Assembly (NCBI GenBank): GCA_009885845.1
Contig: VFJW01000080.1
Span: 1-63,524 of the forward strand
DNA: 63,524 bases
Origin: Geobacter sp.
GTDB lineage: Bacteria; Desulfobacterota; Desulfuromonadia; Geobacterales; Pseudopelobacteraceae
Direction of reading: 5' to 3'
The notes beneath the pieces are model-generated. The model saw nothing but the letters and a program-made list of their open reading frames with translations, had not been told where the DNA came from and searched no databases. Positions 57,935 to 63,524 of this stretch are shown piece by piece. Position numbers and translations under genes: made by a program. Numbering within the stretch: position 1 is the stretch's first letter; every line of letters begins with the position of its first letter.

Positions 57935-59239
57935 TCAGGAGTTCAGATACTCCCCGATTTTCTCTGCAAGTGTCCGGTAAATTCTCCGGCATTCATTCTC
58001 ATCCTTTTCCAGCAGCGTCACACGGAAACCCTGCAGCGGCGTCGAAAATGATGACAGCGGCACTACGCAGATGCCGGTTGTTGCCAGGAGCTGATATACA
58101 AAGCGTTTATCCGGAGAAACCCCCGGTTGGTTGATTAACCCGTCGACAAGCTCTTTGACCTCCTGATTGACAATCGGAATCGACTGCCGGTTGTTCAGCA
58201 GGCCATCCTTGAATGCAACCGCCATATAAAAAGCACCATTCGTTCGGTTTACCTGCAGCGCAGGCACCTGGCTGAGACAGTCGTAGGTTATGTTGCTCAT
58301 CCGCTCATAGCTGGAGATACGCTGGGACAGATACGCAGAATATTCAGGATGACGAACGATTTCCGGGATAACCATCTGCGGTAGAGTCGTCGAGCAGACT
58401 TCATTCATCTTTCCGGTCAGGATCAGATTGATATATTTCCTGAAGCGCTCGTCTTTCTGGCCGTTATATACTTCTATCCAACCACAGCGCGATCCGGGCC
58501 ACGGGAATTCCTTGGAGATCCCTTTCAATGAAATGGCGGGCACATCTCCGATAACGTCACTGATCGGCACCGTGCTTTTACCGTTATACACGATGTTGAT
58601 GTACACCTCATCGGCTATGATAAACAGATCGTTTTGACGGGCTACTTCAACGATCTCCGCCAGCATCTCTTTCGTGTAGACCATGCCGGTCGGATTATCC
58701 GGGTTGATCAGCATTATCGCGCAGATATTCGGATTGTAGCGGACATGATTGCGCAGATCCTCCATATCCGGGTACCAGTTGTTATCAGGTTTGAGACAGA
58801 ACAGCGAGGGAGCCGAGTGGGCATGACCGATCTCACCCAGGGTGTGGGTGGTGTAAGATGGCGACGGCATTAGCACCCGTGCCTCCGGACGCAGACAGCC
58901 GTAAATTTTGGCGATTGCATCCCCCAGCCCATTAAAGAAAATGATATCATCAGGGGTAATCTGAGCACCGCCACGGCTGTTGGTGGTATCGCAGATAAAT
59001 TCACGGGTTTCAAGAACACCGCGGGTATGGCAATAACCCCAGGTACGGTTATCCATTACGGCCCTGGCGACAATCTCCTTCATCCACTCCGGAATGAGTT
59101 CACCTTTGACAATCGGGTCGCCTATGTTTTCCCAATTGATCTTAACCCCATGCTTCTGGAGCTTCTCTGCCACATTGACGATATTTCTGATTTCATACGT
59201 CAACTCGCCGCTTCCTGGCGGTACCAGTTCAATTCTCAT
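57935..59239 (-). CDS. Class I/II PLP aminotransferase
   Basis: Fold-type I aminotransferase (434 residues). Visible: INPDNPTGMVYTKEML, ADEVYINIVY, the PLP Lys in LKGISKEFPWPGSRCGWIEV and FRVTLLEKDE near the end with the substrate Arg. It resembles the aspartate/alanine aminotransferase-like group of anaerobes; the exact substrate is not evident. The ATG at 59239 has GAGGTG upstream; a GTG four codons earlier is less likely. Monocistronic between tatA and the SH3-like gene. Confidence 0.88.
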   Translation of the reverse strand: MRIELVPPGSGELTYEIRNIVNVAEKLQKHGVKINWENIGDPIVKGELIPEWMKEIVARAVMDNRTWGYCHTRGVLETREFICDTTNSRGGAQITPDDIIFFNGLGDAIAKIYGCLRPEARVLMPSPSYTTHTLGEIGHAHSAPSLFCLKPDNNWYPDMEDLRNHVRYNPNICAIMLINPDNPTGMVYTKEMLAEIVEVARQNDLFIIADEVYINIVYNGKSTVPISDVIGDVPAISLKGISKEFPWPGSRCGWIEVYNGQKDERFRKYINLILTGKMNEVCSTTLPQMVIPEIVRHPEYSAYLSQRISSYERMSNITYDCLSQVPALQVNRTNGAFYMAVAFKDGLLNNRQSIPIVNQEVKELVDGLINQPGVSPDKRFVYQLLATTGICVVPLSSFSTPLQGFRVTLLEKDENECRRIYRTLAEKIGEYLNS

Positions 59240-59301
59240 TTTGCACCTCACTAAGACAACTATTTAAACGCATCAAACCGGATTCTGTCGCTGTCGCTAT
59301 T

Positions 59302-59910
59302 CTAATTTTTCCCTGTACCGATCGTCAGGCGACCATCATGATCGCACCAGCGCACCCACCCGATCTGCCCTTGGCTGGTCAGCACCATGCCCCAGTTATT
59401 CTCAACCTTCAACACCTTGAACACCTGTTTTGATGTCAGTGTCGCGAGCAACCTCCCGACCGGCTGCTGCTGCAGCTGGTAATACTGCGGCTGCAGACCG
59501 GGAAGCATGCGGCCGGTCTGCAGCCGCAGAAACTGTTCCCACGATTGAAAGCGCCCTATGTTCTGCGGCTCAATCCAGGCTTCCCGTCCGGCATCATCAT
59601 AAAAAACCCGCAACCAGTCGCCTTTGCGAGCAGAAACGACCAGCGGCGGGGCACTACTATCAGTGGTGCCAAAAATCCACTCATTTCCGGATAACCTGGA
59701 ACTTTTCAGCATACCGACCCGTGAAAGCCCCGGTTCCTCGTACAACTGCAGATGAAGATCCTGGTTCAGAGCATTGTCTGATTGCGAAAAAACGATCACC
59801 CCAATTCCTGTATATGGACGCATTCGTGGAGGAGACGCGGCAAACCCGGCGGAACCGGTCACGCCCAGAACAATAACAATCAGGAAAATTACAACGAAGC
59901 GGCCGGGCAT
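59302..59910 (-). CDS. Exported SH3-like domain protein
   Basis: Protein of 202 residues with an N-terminal membrane/signal segment (VVIFLIVIVLGVTGSAGFAA) and at least one bacterial SH3-like domain near the end (LTSKQVFKVLKVENNWGMVLTSQGQIGWVR), typical of cell-wall-associated proteins. The middle has a beta-rich region with GDWLRVFYDDAGREAWIEP, possibly a second SH3-like unit. I use the ATG at 59910, one base after the cupin gene stop; upstream in-frame ATGs lie inside the cupin gene. Confidence 0.7.
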   Translation of the reverse strand: MPGRFVVIFLIVIVLGVTGSAGFAASPPRMRPYTGIGVIVFSQSDNALNQDLHLQLYEEPGLSRVGMLKSSRLSGNEWIFGTTDSSAPPLVVSARKGDWLRVFYDDAGREAWIEPQNIGRFQSWEQFLRLQTGRMLPGLQPQYYQLQQQPVGRLLATLTSKQVFKVLKVENNWGMVLTSQGQIGWVRWCDHDGRLTIGTGKN

Positions 59911-59911
59911 A

Positions 59912-60379
59912 TCAGTCAAACAGACTCCGCAGTCGCAGGAGGAATGCCTGAGCCTGAGGATCATTTTCTTCGGGAGCCCACACACCTTTTTCCTCTTCAT
60001 TCAACTGACGGTAGGGGCCAGCTTTGGTTTCATAGAACACGGTGCCTGGCTCCAGCCCCAGAGCGGTATGATACACACCATGAGGAATATCTGCCGCAAG
60101 ATTACCGCCGGCATGCGACAGCATCACCGTCCGGGCAACACCACCGTCATTGGCGAAGGTAACAATCCCCAATCTGCCGCTCATCAGAATAAATGCTTCA
60201 TCTTTTTCCGGGTCAAGATGGCGATGCGGCCTGATATAGGAACCAGGCTCAATGGCATTAAGCAGACGATGACAGCGGGATTCATCAGACGGGTGAATGT
60301 TGAAGTTCTTTCGCAGCCTCGGGTTCTGCCTGGCTTCGGCAGACACCTGATCCAGCAGTTCACGTGTGATAACCTTCAC
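59912..60379 (-). CDS. WbuC-family cupin protein
   Basis: Cupin-fold protein (155 residues). Metal-binding residues appear in RPHRHLDPEKDEAFILMSG and the following strands; the closing ETKAGPY segment is typical of the WbuC family, which is often linked to polysaccharide or lipopolysaccharide loci but of unknown reaction. It directly follows the VOC gene without a spacer and precedes the SH3-like gene. Confidence 0.8.
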   Translation of the reverse strand: MKVITRELLDQVSAEARQNPRLRKNFNIHPSDESRCHRLLNAIEPGSYIRPHRHLDPEKDEAFILMSGRLGIVTFANDGGVARTVMLSHAGGNLAADIPHGVYHTALGLEPGTVFYETKAGPYRQLNEEEKGVWAPEENDPQAQAFLLRLRSLFD

Positions 60380-60733
60380 CTAGCGGTCCACCAGAGCGAT
60401 CATGTTGCCGTCGAAGTCCTGTACAACCGCCATCTTACCCCACGGGCTGGACTCGAGCGGCTCCACAAAGTTGACACCGCCGCTTTTGAGGGTTTCACAG
60501 ACCCCGACAATATGTTCCACCTTAAGGGTGATGCCGGTGTGCCTCCCCACCAGGCTGCGGGCATCTTCATGCAGCGCAAGTGAAACACCCAGCGTCGTGG
60601 CGGCTCCGGGGAAAAACTCGATCAGCATCTCGCTCTGACCGGCGACCGGCAGCCCGAGGAGATCAACGTAGAAAGATTTTGCTTTGACAAGATCGGTAAC
60701 GAAAATAACGATATTTTTAAGTGCAACTGACAC
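60380..60733 (-). CDS. VOC (glyoxalase/bleomycin-resistance-type) protein
   Basis: Single VOC domain of 117 residues with the paired beta-alpha-beta-beta-beta units: IVIFVTDLVKAKSFYVDLLGLPV and VEHIVGVCETLKSGGVNFVEPLESSPWGKMAVVQDFDGNMIALV. The C-terminal DFDGNMI is the family's metal-site signature. Substrate unknown. First gene of a short minus-strand group with the cupin and SH3-like genes. Confidence 0.88.
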   Translation of the reverse strand: MSVALKNIVIFVTDLVKAKSFYVDLLGLPVAGQSEMLIEFFPGAATTLGVSLALHEDARSLVGRHTGITLKVEHIVGVCETLKSGGVNFVEPLESSPWGKMAVVQDFDGNMIALVDR

Positions 60734-60750
60734 AAGAACCCCTTAAAAAA

Positions 60751-60829
60751 CTTTCACCACGGAGCCACGAAGGAAGGAAAAAGTTCAACCGGCTTTTCCC
60801 GATTTTCATCCGTGACCTCCGTGGTAAAG
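60751..60829. repeat. Imperfect inverted repeat between hemE and the VOC gene
   Basis: Arms 60751-60773 and 60807-60829 share a CACGGAG core with a few mismatches, and enclose a 33-base middle. Similar in style to the repeat at 55728-55846. The 115-base spacer contains no gene. Confidence 0.65.
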
Positions 60830-60848
60830 CTGTCTTTTAATACGTAAA

Positions 60849-61871
60849 TTACTTTTGCGACAAGCGATGTACGCACTCCACCATGAATTTGGCGTTTGCA
60901 GGGGGAACCGTCGGCAGGATGCCGTGTCCCAGGTTAAACACGTGTCCGGGGCGACCGGCGTTCTCATCCAGAACCCGCTTGACTTCGCGTTCGATAACTT
61001 CCCGTGTCGCATACAGCACGGTCGGATCAAGATTACCCTGTACCGCCATCTGCGGGCCGATCTGATCCCGCGCGGCTCCCAGACTCACGTGCCAGTCAAG
61101 ACCCATAACGTCGCCGCCGGCTTTCTTGACGGTATTCAGCATGGCTCCCGAACCTTTCACAAAATGGATAACCGGCGTTTCCATGCGGTTCAGCCCATTG
61201 ATCAGCCTGGCGGTATACGGCAATACATAGCGCTCGTAATCTGCGGGGGAAAGAATGCCTCCCCAGGTATCAAATATCTGAATACACTGCGCGCCGGCCG
61301 TAATCTGGGCATTCAGATATTCCATGCTCATCGTGGTAATTTTTTCCATCAGGGCAGCATAGACATCGGGTGCGGCATACATCATCCGCTTGATCTGGGC
61401 AAAATCCTTGGAGCCTTTTCCCTCAACCATATAACAGGCCAGCGTAAAGGGTGCGCCGCCAAAACCGATCAGAGGAACTTTTCCAGCCAGCTCGCGGCGC
61501 AATATTTTAATGGTTTCGAGCACGTAGGGTACATCCTGCTCCATCTGCGGGATGCGCAGCTTCTCCACATCTGCCATACTGCGGATCGGGCTTTCAAATA
61601 CCGGGCCCGGAACAAAATCAAGTTTCATCCCCATCGGTTCAACAGGCGTCAGTATATCAGAAAACATGATCGCAGCATCCACCCCGAGAAAATCAACCGG
61701 CTGAATCGAAACTTCAGCGGCCAGTTCCGGCGTTTTACACAACTCAAGAAACGTGCATTTGGAGCGAACCGCCATATACTCCGGCAGATAGCGGCCGGCC
61801 TGACGCATAAGCCACACGGGAGTCCGATCTACCGGCTTGCCCCAACAGGCATCAAGAAATCTCATATTCAT
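60849..61871 (-). CDS. hemE: Uroporphyrinogen decarboxylase
   Basis: Tetrapyrrole enzyme (340 residues) converting uroporphyrinogen III to coproporphyrinogen III. Signatures: PVWLMRQAGRYLPEY at the N-terminus and IGFGGAPFTLACYMVEGKGSK; the acidic DILTPVEPMGM segment is typical. GAGGAG lies before the ATG. It is the second haem-pathway gene in the window (hemL is at 14085). Confidence 0.98.
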   Translation of the reverse strand: MNMRFLDACWGKPVDRTPVWLMRQAGRYLPEYMAVRSKCTFLELCKTPELAAEVSIQPVDFLGVDAAIMFSDILTPVEPMGMKLDFVPGPVFESPIRSMADVEKLRIPQMEQDVPYVLETIKILRRELAGKVPLIGFGGAPFTLACYMVEGKGSKDFAQIKRMMYAAPDVYAALMEKITTMSMEYLNAQITAGAQCIQIFDTWGGILSPADYERYVLPYTARLINGLNRMETPVIHFVKGSGAMLNTVKKAGGDVMGLDWHVSLGAARDQIGPQMAVQGNLDPTVLYATREVIEREVKRVLDENAGRPGHVFNLGHGILPTVPPANAKFMVECVHRLSQK

Positions 61872-61968
61872 TGCATTTCTCCTCTACAACGCACAAAGGC
61901 GTGGGAATTGGCACAAATAAACGTCGTATTCTAATTTTAAACACTATGAGAAGTCAAATTATTTGAGT

Positions 61969-62172
61969 TCATGCTGATTCAACGGCAAACTTTCTTTTCC
62001 CGTACACGACCCGGTCGCCGGGATACAGCTTGCGACCACGGCGATATTCCACTTCACCATTTACCGAAATGTACCCCTCAGCGATCATTGCTTTTGCCTC
62101 GCCACCGGAAGAAACCGCATTCTCCGCTTTTAGAAGGCTGTCCAGCTTGATGTATGGAGTCGTTATTTGCAT
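61969..62172 (-). CDS. Small S4-domain RNA-binding protein
   Basis: YbcJ-type protein (67 residues) consisting of an S4 RNA-binding fold: IKLDSLLKAENAVSSGGEAKAMIAEGYISVNGEVEYRRGRKLYPGD. The start at 62172 (MQITTPY) follows a GGGAAAGAGAG region; an in-frame ATG at 62235 would add 21 atypical residues. Probable RNA-binding role; partner unknown. Confidence 0.85.
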   Translation of the reverse strand: MQITTPYIKLDSLLKAENAVSSGGEAKAMIAEGYISVNGEVEYRRGRKLYPGDRVVYGKRKFAVESA

Positions 62173-62271
62173 ATCTGTGGCTCTCTTTCCCTGCTTGAAT
62201 GTATTTATTTTGACTCTGACCGGCGAGTGTGACAAGCCCTCACAGCCACGTAAGCGCAGGTTTTTTTATAC

Positions 62272-62306
62272 AAAAAAAAGCGGTTAGCGTATGAGTCGCC
62301 AACCGC
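62272..62306 (-). terminator. Orphan intrinsic terminator
   Basis: Minus-strand hairpin (arms 62280-62289 and 62297-62306, one mismatch) followed by eight T (62272-62279). No protein gene ends here on this strand; immediately upstream on the same strand is the tRNA-Ser-like sequence, so this is plausibly the old terminator of that tRNA. Confidence 0.75.
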
Positions 62307-62321
62307 CGGGTTCAAAATTTA

Positions 62322-62397
62322 TGGCGGAAGAGGCGAGATTTGAATTAACGGAGCTGTCACACTCGGCCGTTTTCAATAATCTCTTTATATCACTGCA
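62322..62397 (-). pseudogene. Decayed tRNA-Ser-like sequence
   Basis: Read on the minus strand, 62322-62344 is a tRNA 3' end: T-loop TTCAAAT, a 7-base acceptor strand CTCTTCC, discriminator G and encoded CCA. Discriminator G is typical of serine tRNAs. Further 5' are an anticodon-loop-like TTGAAAA (anticodon UGA) and a short variable-arm-like GAG...CTC. The T stem is broken (GTTAA against CTCGC) and the 5' acceptor arm is not seen, so it is not a working tRNA. Likely an attachment-site remnant. Confidence 0.45.
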
Positions 62398-62605
62398 TGT
62401 TAGCAGCGATACTCTCCTGCACCAATGGCCTCTAGTTCATACAATTACTGCCACAAGGTATACTAAAAATACTACTGAAATTCAACCTCTAAATGACCAT
62501 CGAGTCCCGACATTCGAGCAGTCAGGTCTGAGTCCGTAAGCGCCGCCTTTTGCGGCCTGCGCTAATTGCAGCATGAACATCTCGACAATGATAATACCCC
62601 GTTGG
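62398..62605. other. Gene-free spacer with one GC-rich hairpin
   Basis: No gene of quality is visible. A GC-rich hairpin (AGCG-CCGC and GCGG-CGCT, 62539-62563, with a 3-4 base bulge) lies after the Ros-type gene on its strand but lacks a T run. The plus-strand frame that starts near 62291 is a readthrough of the reverse-complemented tRNA-like sequence and not a gene. Confidence 0.4.
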
Positions 62606-63187
62606 TTACTTCTTTTTGGTCATCTTGGCGGGCACAGCAGCTTTCTCTTTCACTGCAGGTACAGGCGCCTTCTTCTTGACTACCGGTACGGGTGTTTTCT
62701 CTTTTGCTACCGGAACCGGAGTCTTAGCCTTAATCGCAGGAACAGCAACCTTCCTGGCTTTCTCTGATGCCCTGAACTTAACAAGTCCCTCTCCAAGTCC
62801 CTTATCTAAAGCCATCTGCCTACGTGATTCGCTATAGTTCTTTGCCGCCAGAGATTGGGTAGAAGGTATACCGAACTGTTTCCTGTACTCTCCAGGCTTA
62901 AGGTGGTGGGCCATTGCAATATGTCTTTTTAGAGTCTTGAATCCCTTGCCACATATCATGCAGAGGACTTCATCCTTGTTCTTGAAAGCCTGTTTGATGG
63001 TTATCACCGGAGCAGCGGGAGCTTCTACGGCTGGCGTTTCAACTGCGGAGATACTTTCGCCTGCCTCTAATGCCTTTAACGTGCTGAAGACAGCGTGGAT
63101 GTTCTTGATTAGCTCGTCTGAAGTCAGGGATGTTCCTGATGCGTGGGCTGATACTATCTCTGCTGTTAGTTCTGTTAGCGTTGCCAT
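62606..63187 (-). CDS. Ros/MucR-type zinc-finger transcriptional regulator
   Basis: DNA-binding regulator (193 residues). The prokaryotic zinc finger CMICGKGFKTLKRHIAMAH gives the C-x2-C-x9-H-x4-H pattern of Ros; HLKPGEYRKQFG after it is the family's conserved extension. The N-terminal helix (TLTELTAEIVSAHAS) fits MucR oligomerisation. The last 45 residues are a Lys-Pro-Val repeat (about 10-residue unit, KTPVPVxKEK) like a histone-H1-type tail. GGAGG supports the ATG at 63187 rather than an earlier one at 63220. Probably carried by an integrated element. Confidence 0.88.
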   Translation of the reverse strand: MATLTELTAEIVSAHASGTSLTSDELIKNIHAVFSTLKALEAGESISAVETPAVEAPAAPVITIKQAFKNKDEVLCMICGKGFKTLKRHIAMAHHLKPGEYRKQFGIPSTQSLAAKNYSESRRQMALDKGLGEGLVKFRASEKARKVAVPAIKAKTPVPVAKEKTPVPVVKKKAPVPAVKEKAAVPAKMTKKK

Positions 63188-63226
63188 GTTATTATTCCTC
63201 CTTGGATTAATTGAGTCCATTATATT

Positions 63227-63523
63227 TTACTTTTTATTTTTTTCAAGTAATCCATATCCAAAAACTTTGTATTTAGCCAGCTTTTGTTTTGTTTTTTTAG
63301 AAGCTTTAAGCGTTCCGGCACTTATTCGCCTCAGAGCATCCTCGGTGAGCGACAAAAACTCAACATAGTCGTCCTTGTTAAATGCTTTCTTGATGGCAAC
63401 TATATATGCTCCAACAGTCTTAAAGCCGTATCTCTTTTGAGTGATATTCGTTTTTGATTTAAGCAGAGGTTGTTTAGTACCAGGTACAACTTTTGTAACT
63501 GTTGGTTCAGGTACTACTTGGGT
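63227..63523 (-). CDS. Basic protein, 3' end only
   Basis: A minus-strand frame is open from the window edge to a TAA at 63227, giving the last 98 residues of a gene that starts outside. The visible part begins with a Val/Pro/Thr-rich linker (VVPEPTVTKVVPGTK) and continues with a basic, helical domain (AYIVAIKKAFNKDDYVEFLSL, then EDALRRISAG and a Lys-rich end). No family recognised. The linker is similar in style to the tail of the neighbouring Ros-type protein 40 bases downstream, so the two may be related or co-transcribed. Confidence 0.6.
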   Translation of the reverse strand, partial: TQVVPEPTVTKVVPGTKQPLLKSKTNITQKRYGFKTVGAYIVAIKKAFNKDDYVEFLSLTEDALRRISAGTLKASKKTKQKLAKYKVFGYGLLEKNKK

Positions 63524-63524
63524 A

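Noticed and set aside
60855-61934. A 359-residue plus-strand frame opposite hemE
   Set aside because: hemE is certain on the other strand; the antisense product shows no recognisable motif and runs into the hemE start region.
62322-62397. A functional tRNA-Ser(UGA) gene
   Set aside because: The T stem does not pair, and no 5' acceptor arm complementary to CTCTTCC is found at the right distance, so only a remnant is claimed.
62291-62539. An 82-residue plus-strand ORF containing MAEEARFEL
   Set aside because: This kind of ORF is the reverse complement of a tRNA-like sequence (TTCAAATCTCGCC... read backwards) and is a known type of spurious gene.

Overview
The window looks like a chromosomal segment of a Geobacter-type bacterium (Desulfuromonadia/Geobacterales). 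Evidence: a complete single-subunit-order nuoA-N operon with separate nuoC and nuoD; atpZ-atpI-atpB-atpE encoded apart from the F1 genes; a recA - PilT-like ATPase - recX - alaS run followed by argB-argD-argF-argG; lar genes for the nickel-pincer cofactor; and ExeA/GspB-type secretion genes. This assignment is inferred from gene order and protein character, not from a database search.

Layout. 1-13849 (minus strand): complex I, from the start of nuoN (cut by the window edge) back to nuoA. A sigma70-like promoter lies upstream of nuoA, back to back with the hemL promoter. 14085-17173 (plus): hemL, then the membrane half of ATP synthase. A perfect hairpin terminator separates these from a minus-strand group of lipoprotein, gspB, gspA and argH (17258-20986). 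21056-31438 (minus): a compact seven-gene accessory operon between argH and argG, encoding a 5-cytosine methyltransferase, a MORC/MutL-like GHKL ATPase, a Z1-type SF2 ATPase, a PD-(D/E)XK protein (DUF4420), an AIPR protein, a Vsr endonuclease and a DUF1016/YhcG-like nuclease. This is the prime candidate for an unusual anti-phage/restriction system. 31611-43341 (minus): argG, argF, argD, argB, a receiver-kinase hybrid, alaS, recX, a PilT-like ATPase, recA, mutM. 43650-46953 (plus): an AT-richer group (GDPD, PlsC-like acyltransferase, secreted Ig-like protein) and trmO.

46954-54257 (minus): cinA and larC, then larB. larB and larC are separated by about 4 kb of accessory DNA holding a small winged-helix gene, a Fic AMPylase-like gene, a DUF4020-like 699-residue protein whose N-terminus seems to be missing, and two small ORFs (49 and 54 residues) below the usual size cut-off. 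54435-56416 (plus): leuC and leuD. Then come a DUF3187 outer-membrane-type protein, tatA, an aminotransferase, an SH3-like secreted protein, a WbuC-type cupin, a VOC protein, hemE and a small S4-domain protein.

The right edge (62270-63524) carries an orphan terminator, a decayed tRNA-Ser-like sequence, a Ros/MucR-type zinc-finger gene and the 3' end of another basic-protein gene. I read this as the boundary of an integrated element that continues past the window. The core regions are housekeeping and energy metabolism; the novelty is in the argH/argG island, the larB/larC insertion and the right-hand tRNA-like boundary.
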